This document shows positions 7,208 to 14,363 of a stretch of 39,585 bases of DNA, piece by piece. The stretch lies in assembly GCA_005805305.1 (NCBI GenBank), contig SYMW01000026.1, forward strand, positions 1 through 39,585, in the 5' to 3' direction. The position numbers and the translations under genes were made by a program. Numbering within the stretch: position 1 is the first letter of the stretch; each line of letters opens with the position of its first letter. Source of the DNA: Verrucomicrobiales bacterium (GTDB taxonomy: Bacteria; Verrucomicrobiota; Verrucomicrobiia; Limisphaerales; F1-80-MAGS106). Under the pieces are notes generated by a model that saw only the letters and a list, made by a program, of their open reading frames with translations, had not been told where the DNA came from and made no database searches.

Positions 7208-9660
7208 ATCTCGGGATGAGACGTTGGGGTTTCGGAGCGTGGGTGTTTGCCTGCTTGGCTGTAGGCGCTTCAGACCTGTTCGCGGGCGATCATTCTATCT
7301 CCGTCCAACCATCTCCCCTCCGGCTTTTTGGGAAAGACGCCGAGCACCGGTTTTTGCTGCAGCGCGTCGTGGACGGTCGAGTCCTGGGCAACGTTCGGGA
7401 AGATGGATTGGAGGTAAAATCCAGCAATACGAATGTATTCCAGGTGCGAGGCGGCAAGCTGATCGCGGTTGGAGATGGCGTTGCCTCATTGTCCGCGCGC
7501 TCGGGAGAACTGAAATCCGTGGTCGAAGTGCGCGTCGCGGGAGTTTCGAGCGGCGTGAACGTGAGTTTCCGAAATCAAGTGCAACCTCTTCTCGCCCGGT
7601 TCGGCTGCAGCAGCGGAGCTTGTCACGGCGCGGCGGCCGGACAAAATGGCTTCAAGCTTTCTCTCCGAGGTTATGACGACGATGGAGATCACGCGGTGCT
7701 CACACGCCAGTCTCAGGGAAGACGGGTGTCCATCCAGGAAGCAGAGCGCAGTTTGGTTTTACTGAAGGCCACAGGGGCCGTTCCCCACAAAGGGGGGAAG
7801 AAGTTCAGTGTCGATTCCCCAGAATACCGTGTTTTATCCGATTGGATTGCCCAAGGCGCGCCAGGCCCCAAGCAAAGCGATTCGCGGATAACCCGCCTCG
7901 AAATGTTCCCAGGCCGGGTGTTTTTGGAGTTGGGGGCAAGGCAATCGCTCGTGGTTTTGGCGCACTTTTCCGATGGTCGAGTCGACGATGTCACGGCTTG
8001 GACCAAGTTTACATCGGCTAACGAAAGGGTCGCCACTGTGAGCGAGGATGGCACCATCCAGGTCGCGGGCTATGGAGAAGGCGCCGTGACGGCGTGGTAT
8101 CTGAGCAAGTTATCCACGGCCACGATCACCGCGCCTTTCACGAACGTATTGGATGACGCGGTGTTCGCCAAAGCGGACCGCCGTAATTTTTTGGACGACC
8201 TGGTGCTGGCGAAACTGGCGACTCTCAAGCTGCCTCCCTCGCCCCAGTGCAGTGACGCCGATTTCATCCGCCGCGCGTTCTTGGACACAATTGGAGTTCT
8301 GCCGACCAGCCATGAGACGCGGGAGTTCCTGTCGAACAAAGCCTCGGACAAAAGAGATCGATTGATCGAAAACCTGCTCTCTCGGCCGGAGTTCGTGGAC
8401 TACTGGAGCTATAAGTGGTCCGACTTGCTGTTGGTCCAGAGCAAGCGCCTGCGGCCCGCCGCGATGTGGTCGTTTTACCAGTGGATCCGGGAGAATGTGG
8501 CGGCGAACACGCCTTGGGATGCCATGGTGAGGAAGATCGTCACGGCCCAAGGCAGCACTTTGGAGAATGGCGCGGCGAACTTTTTCGTGCTTCACAACGA
8601 TCCGAAACTCGTTGCCGAGACCACTTCCCAGGCCTTTCTCGGCATGTCGATCAACTGCGCTCGCTGCCACAATCATCCCATGGAGAAGTGGACCAACGAC
8701 GAGTATTTTGGATTCGCGAACCTCTTCGCGCGTGTGCGATCCAAGACGGGCGCTGTGGACGGCGACAATCTGGTGTTCGCATCGGCTTCCGGGGATTTGG
8801 TGCAACCGCTGCGCGGCAAGCCTCAAGCACCCAAGCCTCTTGAAGGCCGGGCGATGCCGCTCGATGATCCCAGCGACCGCCGCCTGGCCATGAGCGACTG
8901 GCTCGTGTCTCCGGAGAACCCCTATTTCAGCCGCGCCATCGTCAATCGTGTGTGGGCCAATTTTTTCAGCGTCGGCTTGGTTGAGCCTGTGGACGATTTG
9001 CGCCTCACCAACCCTGCCAGCAACGAAGAGCTCTTGGCGGCGGCGGCTCAGTTTCTTGTGTCCCAGAAATTCGATCTGAAAGCCTTGATGCGAGCTGTGC
9101 TCCAGTCGGCCACTTATCAGCGTGGCAGCGAGACAATCCCCGAGAATCGCGGTGATACGCGCTATTATTCACGGTACTATCCAAGGCGGTTGAGCGCCGA
9201 GGTGTTGTTGGACGCGCTCTCTCAGGTGACGGGGTCTCCGACAAAATTCGCGGGATATCCGGAAGGCTGGCGCGCCCTGCAACTGCCCGACTCAAACGTG
9301 GATTCCTATTTCTTGAAGTCATTTGGGCGGGCGGATCGCGACCAAACCTGCGAGTGCGAGCGCAGTTCCGAGCCAAGTGTCGCGCAAGTCCTGCATTTGG
9401 CGAACGGTGACATCGTGAATCAAAAGCTCTCGGCGGAGGGGAATCGGATTTCAAAGCAGCTCGGCGATAAAGATTCGTTTGAGTCGATTTTGGAGGAAAC
9501 CTACCTCTCGGCCCTTGCCCGATATCCCACTGAAACCGAGAAAATTCGGCTGCGCAAGGCCTTGGCCGCCGATGGTGGCCAGGAACGCCCCATTCGCGCC
9601 GCTATCGAGGACCTTTATTGGGCGCTGATCACGAGTAAGGAGTTCTTATTCAGCCGATAG
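7204..9660 (+). CDS. Ig-like/DUF1549/DUF1553 cytochrome-like protein (locus A)
   Basis: This is an exported multidomain protein of 818 residues. A signal peptide (residues 1-28) is followed by a first bacterial Ig-like (BIG2-type) stretch at about 30-115. A haem-like motif CSSGACH (C135, C140, H141) follows, with four residues between the cysteines instead of two. Next come GFKLSLRGYD and a second Ig-like stretch at about 229-305. The DUF1549 domain begins near 325 with FLDDLVLAKL and FIRRAFLDTIGVLP, and contains a canonical CARCH (485-489). DUF1553 begins near 570 (NPYFSRAIVNRVWANFF) and ends KEFLFSR. Haem attachment is plausible but unproven; the CX4CH form is the family variant for this subgroup. 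It is translationally coupled to the upstream DUF1501 gene and probably acts with that protein in the envelope. Confidence 0.9.
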   Translation: MNLGMRRWGFGAWVFACLAVGASDLFAGDHSISVQPSPLRLFGKDAEHRFLLQRVVDGRVLGNVREDGLEVKSSNTNVFQVRGGKLIAVGDGVASLSARSGELKSVVEVRVAGVSSGVNVSFRNQVQPLLARFGCSSGACHGAAAGQNGFKLSLRGYDDDGDHAVLTRQSQGRRVSIQEAERSLVLLKATGAVPHKGGKKFSVDSPEYRVLSDWIAQGAPGPKQSDSRITRLEMFPGRVFLELGARQSLVVLAHFSDGRVDDVTAWTKFTSANERVATVSEDGTIQVAGYGEGAVTAWYLSKLSTATITAPFTNVLDDAVFAKADRRNFLDDLVLAKLATLKLPPSPQCSDADFIRRAFLDTIGVLPTSHETREFLSNKASDKRDRLIENLLSRPEFVDYWSYKWSDLLLVQSKRLRPAAMWSFYQWIRENVAANTPWDAMVRKIVTAQGSTLENGAANFFVLHNDPKLVAETTSQAFLGMSINCARCHNHPMEKWTNDEYFGFANLFARVRSKTGAVDGDNLVFASASGDLVQPLRGKPQAPKPLEGRAMPLDDPSDRRLAMSDWLVSPENPYFSRAIVNRVWANFFSVGLVEPVDDLRLTNPASNEELLAAAAQFLVSQKFDLKALMRAVLQSATYQRGSETIPENRGDTRYYSRYYPRRLSAEVLLDALSQVTGSPTKFAGYPEGWRALQLPDSNVDSYFLKSFGRADRDQTCECERSSEPSVAQVLHLANGDIVNQKLSAEGNRISKQLGDKDSFESILEETYLSALARYPTETEKIRLRKALAADGGQERPIRAAIEDLYWALITSKEFLFSR

Positions 9661-9681
9661 CCGACCCGCTTTCGGGCGGCT
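9659..9681 (+). terminator. Weak hairpin after locus A gene
   Basis: AGCCGACCCG-CTTT-CGGGCGGCT forms a stem with one bulged base immediately at the stop codon of the cytochrome-like gene. There is no T-run after it, so it may be a processing or attenuation hairpin rather than a true intrinsic terminator. Confidence 0.3.
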
Positions 9682-9725
9682 GTCCTCCAGAAAAAGACCA
9701 TCCAGCCTCCGGAACCTTTTGCACT

Positions 9726-10640
9726 ATGAACACGCGACCACTGGGACTGCCTTTCGACCGCCGTCAATTCCTCGTTCAATCAGGCCTGGCCGTGGCGGCT
9801 GCCTCGGCCGGCCCGGCTCTTTTGGCGGCGGAGAAGCGTGAATCGTCACTCAAAATCTCCCTCGCCCAGTGGACCCTCGTGGACGATCTCCGTTCCGGCA
9901 AAATCAACAATTTGGATTTTGCTAAAGTGGCCCGCGATCACGGCATTTTCGCCATTGAGTATGTGAATCAGTTCTTCATGGACAAGGCAAAGGATAGGGC
10001 CTACCTCGGGGAAATGAAGAAGCGCGCCCAGGATCACGGCGTCAAAAGCCTGCTCATCATGTGCGACAATGAGGGACATATCGGTGACCCCAATGACGCC
10101 AAGCGCGGCCAAACGGTGGACAATCATCGCAAGTGGCTGGACGCCGCAAAATTTCTTGGATGCCACTCCATACGAGTGAATGCTGGCAGTTCTGGAACTT
10201 GGGGAGAGCAAGTGAAACTGGCGGTTGACGGACTTTCCAAGCTCACTGCCCTCGGTGCCGCGCTGGATCTGAATGTCATTGTTGAGAACCATGGCGGCCT
10301 CTCCAGCAACGCGGATTGGCTCGCTGAGGTCATCACATCAGTCAATCATCCTCGATGCGGCACATTGCCGGACACGGGTAATTTCCGGATCAACGCGACC
10401 GAAACTTATGATTCTTACCAAGGCGTAAAAAAACTGATGAAGTGGGCCAAGGGCGTTTCTGTGAAAGACATGGCCTGGGATGACAAAGGCAACGAATCCC
10501 CGCTCGATTTCGAGCGAATGCTCCGCATCGTCGTGGATGCCGGGTTCAAGGGTTACTGCGGCATCGAGTATGGTGGCTACGCGGGGTTGAAGCGCTCGAA
10601 GGAGCAGATCGAGAAGGCGCGGGACAAACTCGGGGTTTGA
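9726..10640 (+). CDS. Exported sugar phosphate isomerase/epimerase-like TIM barrel
   Basis: This belongs to the xylose isomerase-like/AP endonuclease 2 TIM-barrel superfamily, metal-dependent enzymes that isomerise or epimerise sugars and inositols. The leader DRRQFLVQSGLAVAAASAG (residues 11-29) is a Tat signal, so it acts outside the cytoplasm. Barrel landmarks are KISLAQWTL near 44, IRVNAG, VIVENHGG (a likely metal-binding Glu), LPDTGN (Asp), SVKDMAWD and CGIEYGG (Glu). The length of 304 is normal. It follows locus A by 65 bases in the same direction and may share its transcript. Many such genes sit beside DUF1080 and oxidoreductase genes for 3-keto-sugar catabolism, and a DUF1080 gene is present at 25272-26657. 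The substrate is unknown. Confidence 0.88.
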   Translation: MNTRPLGLPFDRRQFLVQSGLAVAAASAGPALLAAEKRESSLKISLAQWTLVDDLRSGKINNLDFAKVARDHGIFAIEYVNQFFMDKAKDRAYLGEMKKRAQDHGVKSLLIMCDNEGHIGDPNDAKRGQTVDNHRKWLDAAKFLGCHSIRVNAGSSGTWGEQVKLAVDGLSKLTALGAALDLNVIVENHGGLSSNADWLAEVITSVNHPRCGTLPDTGNFRINATETYDSYQGVKKLMKWAKGVSVKDMAWDDKGNESPLDFERMLRIVVDAGFKGYCGIEYGGYAGLKRSKEQIEKARDKLGV

Positions 10641-10647
10641 TGGTTCA

Positions 10648-10809
10648 CCCGTAAAACGGCAGTTGAACCTCTAGAAGATTTTGAAACACCTGGATGAGAA
10701 AAGTTTGACGAAGAGGGAGGCATCTCCCTGCGGATCTGGTGAGTGATTCGGAAAAACTTTATCGCCAGGATCTTGCGAAGATTCGCCAGGAGCAGTTGCC
10801 ATTTTAAGG
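10648..10809 (+). repeat. Interspersed element, family 2, copy A
   Basis: The stretch begins GTAAAACGGCAGTTGAAC and ends GCAGTTGCCATTTTAAGG, giving imperfect terminal inverted repeats of about 18 bp. Its interior (for example GTGAGTGATTCGGAAA and TTTATCGCCAGGATCTTGC) matches the reverse complement of 38619-38783 along the whole length. It is therefore a dispersed repeat of about 160 bp. It fills the gap between the epimerase-like gene and the propeller gene. Confidence 0.85.
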
Positions 10810-10841
10810 GTTACTGGGCTAAAACGAAATAGGAGATACTG

Positions 10842-12008
10842 ATGAGCCAGGTCAGAGTGTTGGTGGGCACAAAGAAGGGCGCGTTCATTTTGAACGCGGA
10901 CGGCAGCCGCGAGAATTGGGATGTCTCCGGGCCACTCTTCGCGGGTTGGGAAATATATCATCTCAAAGGGTCTCCGGTCGATCCCAATCGAATTTACGCG
11001 TCTCAAACGAGCGGTTGGTTCGGTCAGATCATCCAACGTTCCGACGATGGTGGCCAAACGTGGGCGCCCCCGGGGACCAAGCCGGAGGATCTCATGGGAG
11101 CGGATGGAATGCCGAAAGGGGTGAGCAACATGTTCGCTTATGAAGGGGAAGTCGGCACTCACAAGTTTTACGACGGCACTCAGCATCCATGGGAGTTCAA
11201 GCGGATTTGGCATATCGAACCATCCCTTACAGATCCTGACGTTGCGTTCGCGGGCGCGGAAGACGCGGCGTTGTTTAAAACCGCCGACGCGGGGAAAACC
11301 TGGAAAGAGCTTCCTGGGTTGCGCGGCGCAAAAGGGCATCTCTGGCAACCTGGCGCGGGCGGGATGGGTTTGCACACCATTATTTTGGATCCGACGAACG
11401 ATCGGCGGATGTACATCGCAATCTCTGCGGCGGGTGCTTTTAGAACCGATGACGGCGGGATCAATTGGCGCCCAATCAACCGTGGTCTGAAGTCGCCTTA
11501 CGAGCTCCCGGATCCCGATGCCGAGGTGGGTCACTGTGTTCATCGTATCGCCATGCATCCATCGCGTCCTGGGGTCTTGTTCATGCAAAAGCACTGGGAC
11601 GTGCTGCGCACCGACAATGCGGGGGATCAGTGGACCGAAGTCAGCGGCAATCTCCCGTCGGACTTTGGATTCCCCATCGACGTTCACGCGCATGAACCGG
11701 AGACGATTTACGTCGTGCCGATCAAGAGCGATTCCGAGCATTTCCCGCCCGATGGCAAATTGCGGGTTTATCGCAGCAAAACGGGCGGGAACGAGTGGGA
11801 AGGCTTGACCAAGGGGTTGCCGCAGAAGGATTGCTACGTGAATGTGTTGCGCGACTCCATGGCGGTCGATTCATTGGAGCCGTGCGGTGTCTATTTCGGG
11901 ACAACCGGGGGCCAAGTGTACTGTTCGCCCGATGGCGGCGATTCTTGGAGCCCCATCGTGCGCGACTTGCCCCCGGTTCTCTCCGTTGAAGTGCAAACGC
12001 TGCAATGA
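10842..12008 (+). CDS. Asp-box (BNR) beta-propeller protein
   Basis: This is a 388-residue seven-bladed-propeller-like protein of the sialidase/VPS10 superfamily type, often annotated exo-alpha-sialidase. At least five Asp-box motifs are visible: [32 protein letters not shown] and SPDGGDSW. It begins directly [17 protein letters not shown] with no signal peptide, so a cytoplasmic location is likely. That argues against a classical secreted sialidase; the Arg triad and FRIP motif of true sialidases are not seen. A good ribosome binding site (AGGAGA, 10832-10837) precedes ATG 10842. The stop overlaps the start of the MoaD-like gene by four bases, so the two products are made together and probably act together. 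Confidence 0.85.
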   Translation: MSQVRVLVGTKKGAFILNADGSRENWDVSGPLFAGWEIYHLKGSPVDPNRIYASQTSGWFGQIIQRSDDGGQTWAPPGTKPEDLMGADGMPKGVSNMFAYEGEVGTHKFYDGTQHPWEFKRIWHIEPSLTDPDVAFAGAEDAALFKTADAGKTWKELPGLRGAKGHLWQPGAGGMGLHTIILDPTNDRRMYIAISAAGAFRTDDGGINWRPINRGLKSPYELPDPDAEVGHCVHRIAMHPSRPGVLFMQKHWDVLRTDNAGDQWTEVSGNLPSDFGFPIDVHAHEPETIYVVPIKSDSEHFPPDGKLRVYRSKTGGNEWEGLTKGLPQKDCYVNVLRDSMAVDSLEPCGVYFGTTGGQVYCSPDGGDSWSPIVRDLPPVLSVEVQTLQ

Positions 12009-12301
12009 TCCGAGTGGCGCTTCCGTTTCATTTGCGCAAACTCGCCGGTTTGGAGGGCGAGTTAAATCTCCAGATACCTGAACCCGTCACCATTGGCGCG
12101 ATCCTGGATGCAATCGAACTGAAGCATCCGGTGTTGCGCGGCACCATCCGCGACCATGTTAGCCTGAAGCGCCGGCCATTTATCCGCTTCTTCGCGTGCA
12201 AGGAGGATCTGTCCCTCGAGCCCTACGACACTTTGCTCCCGAAAGCCGTTGCGAGCGGAGTCGAACCCTTTCTCGTGGTTGGCGCGATGGCAGGTGGCTA
12301 A
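12005..12301 (+). CDS. MoaD/ThiS-like ubiquitin-fold protein
   Basis: This is a 98-residue beta-grasp protein. It starts [15 protein letters not shown], continues with [19 protein letters not shown] and ends AMAGG, the exposed Gly-Gly that MoaD/ThiS proteins use for adenylation and thiocarboxylate formation. MoaD serves molybdopterin synthesis and ThiS serves thiazole synthesis, but no moaE, moeB, thiF or thiG gene is nearby. Its translational coupling to the Asp-box propeller gene instead suggests a dedicated sulfur-carrier or protein-tag role. The last base of the TAA stop coincides with the first base of a repeat element. The C-terminus is nevertheless of normal family form, so I consider the gene intact. 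Confidence 0.8.
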   Translation: MIRVALPFHLRKLAGLEGELNLQIPEPVTIGAILDAIELKHPVLRGTIRDHVSLKRRPFIRFFACKEDLSLEPYDTLLPKAVASGVEPFLVVGAMAGG

Positions 12302-12577
12302 GAGCGTGTCTGAAAATTGCGAGGGGTCCTGCGGTGAGAGATTTTGGCTTCGGCCGAGGCGGCGAGTCCGGAATATCCCCGCATTGGGCTATGACGGAGG
12401 AGCCAACGCAGGCCCAAGTCAAAAGATCCACCGCCCGGAGGGTTTTGGCGGGAAAAGCAAGAAGTCGTTGTTGCTTCTCAGTCACAGATCCACGAAGGAT
12501 AGGCTCCTTCAGCTCGCCTAACCTTCCAGCCTTTCCCGCCAAAACAGAACCCCTCGGAATTTTCAGACAAGCTCTAA
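12299..12577. repeat. Nested inverted-repeat element (family 1), full copy
   Basis: The left end AGAGCGTGTCTGAAAATT followed by GCGAGGGGTCCTG is matched by the reverse complement of the right end, AGAGCTTGTCTGAAAATT then CCGAGGGGTTCTG: terminal inverted repeats of about 31 bp. Inside, GTTTTGGCGGGAAAAG (12442-12457) pairs with CTTTCCCGCCAAAAC (12531-12545), a second nested inverted repeat. The element is about 278 bp and has no transposase. Its right half recurs at 4871-4983. It looks like a MITE-type passenger element that could also fold as an RNA. Confidence 0.82.
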
Positions 12578-12741
12578 GACGCGGCGCAAGACATGTCATT
12601 GCCGGATTACGCTTTCACTGGCTCCTCAAAAATGAACGTAGATCTACAGTTCGAGAAATGCAGTGGTAATGTCCAACGGGGCGATCCTTCGGAACTTTTA
12701 GGTCCCTTGCCTCACGTCCCTCTTTAGTCAAGATCGTCCGA

Positions 12742-12787
12742 CCCGCTCAAGTTCTTTCTTCAACTACTTGTCTGTCCCCGGGAATTT
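12742..12787 (+). repeat. Direct repeat, left copy, bounding toxin/transposase zone
   Basis: CCCGCTCAAG, a short variable gap, then TTGTCTGTCCCCGGGAATTT. The same two blocks in the same order recur at 14290-14328 (CCCGCTCAAG, gap, TTGTCTGTCCCTAGGGATTT; 17 of 20 bases in the second block). The two copies enclose the AbrB/VapC pair and a decayed transposase. Confidence 0.65.
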
Positions 12788-12846
12788 TTCAAACGCAGAA
12801 GAATTTTGTCTCAAACCCGCAAATCATATTTCCTTACTTGTAAGCC

Positions 12847-12864
12847 TTACCGGTCGGTATTACC
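12847..12864. promoter_or_regulatory. Likely autoregulatory operator of the AbrB/VapC pair
   Basis: Alternating half-sites TACC-GGTC-GGTA-T-TACC lie immediately before the antitoxin ATG (12873). They make two overlapping palindromes: TACCG-GT-CGGTA (12848-12859) and GGTA-T-TACC (12856-12864). AbrB/MazE-type antitoxins normally bind such palindromes at their own promoter. The position supports this; binding is inferred. Confidence 0.5.
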
Positions 12865-12872
12865 ATAATGAA

Positions 12873-13130
12873 ATGAAAGCTACTCTTACGAGTAAAGGGC
12901 AGATCACGATTCCTTTGCCGATTCGAAATAAGTTCCATCTCAAACCGGGTGATGTGCTGGAGTTTGACGAAACCGCTCCTTTCCTAAAGGCAACCAAAAC
13001 CATTTCCCCGGAAGCATGGGCGAAGTTCGGGAAGCAATGGACCGACCCATTCCCTGGCATGGATGTCGAGGCCGTGTTGGATGAACTCCGCGGTCCAGTC
13101 GAACTCCCACCCGTTTCGCCCCGCCCATGA
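12873..13130 (+). CDS. AbrB/MazE-type antitoxin
   Basis: This is an 85-residue antitoxin with the swapped-hairpin DNA-binding domain at its N-terminus: MKATLTSKGQITIPLPIRNKF, then LKPGDVLEFDE. The TSKGQITIP block is the family signature. The C-terminal half (PFPGMDVEAVLDELRG and a Pro-rich end) would wrap the toxin and block its active site. ATG 12873 is chosen because the signature begins there; the in-frame TTG far upstream at 12768 lies in repeat sequence. No Shine-Dalgarno sequence is visible, so translation may be leaderless or weak. The stop overlaps the toxin start by four bases, typical for a toxin-antitoxin operon. Confidence 0.87.
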   Translation: MKATLTSKGQITIPLPIRNKFHLKPGDVLEFDETAPFLKATKTISPEAWAKFGKQWTDPFPGMDVEAVLDELRGPVELPPVSPRP

Positions 13131-13522
13131 GAACCGCGCTCGACTCCTCAGTTGTGCTCCTGCTCCAGCGCCGCCAGCCGGGTTGGGAAACATGGCGCGA
13201 CAAGCTCACCCTGGCCGCATCCGAAGGGCCACTACTCATTAATCCGGTTGTTTTTGCCGAATGTTCCGCAGGATTCCCCACCGCCGAAATCGCTCTGCGG
13301 GAATTCGAGTCCATTCAGATCCATTACGACCCCATTTCCGCTGATTCAGCCTACCTTGCGGGCCAGTCCTTCCTTCGCTATCGGCGGGAAGGCGGACCCC
13401 GAAATCATCTGATCCCCGATTTCCTCGTCGCCGCCCACGCCAGCCTCCAAGCTGAACGCCTCGCCGCGCTTGATCGCGGCTACCTCCGTCGCTATTTCCA
13501 GGCCCTCAAACTCCTCACCTGA
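13127..13522 (+). CDS. VapC-type PIN-domain toxin
   Basis: This is a 131-residue PIN-domain ribonuclease, the toxin partner of the upstream AbrB-type antitoxin. PIN toxins cut tRNA or rRNA when the antitoxin is degraded. The four acidic metal ligands are in place: D6 (TALDSSVVL), E45 (VFAECSAGF), D98 (IPDFLVAAHA) and D116 (ALDRGY). The length matches VapC. The start overlaps the antitoxin stop (ATGA). The pair lies in a repeat-bounded zone next to a transposase remnant, consistent with mobility. Confidence 0.9.
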   Translation: MRTALDSSVVLLLQRRQPGWETWRDKLTLAASEGPLLINPVVFAECSAGFPTAEIALREFESIQIHYDPISADSAYLAGQSFLRYRREGGPRNHLIPDFLVAAHASLQAERLAALDRGYLRRYFQALKLLT

Positions 13523-14115
13523 AATCTCGGAGTCGAAATCGGGCGATTCCTACAGATCTTGCACTTCCATACCCTGAAAGGCTCGCGCCGCCTCCAACTC
13601 CTGAGTGAAGTCAACCTGTCTCTAGTGACCTCGCTCAAAGAATTCCTGCCTTATGAATTGGGCGTGTTCCCCCAGTTGGTGGATTTCGATATCTATGCGG
13701 GCGGCGGTCACTGGCACCGCGCAGCCAGTCATGATCCCATTCTGGACCAAAAGACCTTCGCGACGGGCCATTTCTATGCCTTGGATCTGCGCTTTGGGAC
13801 CCTCTCTCTATTGACCACGGCGGAAGGCAAGAAAGAACATGACATGCACGCCCTCAAACGCCTGACTAAGGCGATCCTCCATCTAGGCGCCGCGGTGCGT
13901 CGCAAAGTGATCTGCGTCTGGGACAAAGCCGCCTTCGATTTCCGCTTTTGGGATGAACTCAAGAGCATCTTTGCCTGACCCACAATTTGATCCGCCGGAT
14001 GGACCACCAGTTGGCGACCCAGGAAGCGGTGGTAAACGAACCCGACATCCAGCGCCGCCAAGAACGCTTGGTCCAGCAGAAGGCCCTGACAGGGAAAGCG
14101 GGGCGGTCATGACCC
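13523..14115 (+). pseudogene. Decayed DDE transposase (IS4-like) remnant
   Basis: A frame open from the VapC stop to 13978 has features of an IS4-like catalytic core. DFDIYAGGGHWHRAASHDP is followed by GHFYALDLRFGTLSLL, then KKEHDMHALKRL and RKVICVWDKAAFDFRFWDELKS. It has no convincing start codon (TTG 13559 is the first candidate) and lacks the N-terminal domain. After TGA at 13976 the protein-like reading continues in another frame (HNLIRRMDHQLATQEAVVNE, then RRQERLVQQKALTGKAGR) to about 14100, which indicates a frameshift. The terminal inverted repeats are not recognisable. Homology is judged by pattern only. Confidence 0.55.
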
Positions 14116-14289
14116 AGCACCTGGGAAACGCTCCTCAAGCCCGTCCAATACTCCGTCAAACTCGTCCGTTGTTACGCTCCTCCATCCTTTCCAGGCTTGC
14201 CTGGACCGCCGCCCTGCCCCGCCTGCGTGCCCTCTACGCGTCGCTTTGAGTTCCATTCTTCCACACCGTTCATTTTTTTATTCGCCCGT

Positions 14290-14328
14290 CCCGCTCAAGG
14301 CCAATTGTTTGTCTGTCCCTAGGGATTT
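14290..14328 (+). repeat. Direct repeat, right copy
   Basis: CCCGCTCAAG followed by TTGTCTGTCCCTAGGGATTT mirrors the block at 12742-12787 in the same orientation. It closes the toxin-antitoxin/transposase zone, and the ATPase gene begins (at its 3' end) just downstream. Confidence 0.65.
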
Positions 14329-14363
14329 ACACCGCAACAAGTCACTGGGGCTGCCGAGCCTTT

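Noticed and set aside
10671-11741. 356-codon minus-strand open frame over the propeller gene
   Set aside because: Antisense of five Asp-box motifs; its C-terminal part merely translates the family 2 repeat.
12180-12669. Open frames on both strands across the family 1 element
   Set aside because: They translate a dispersed inverted-repeat element and recur with it; not treated as genes.
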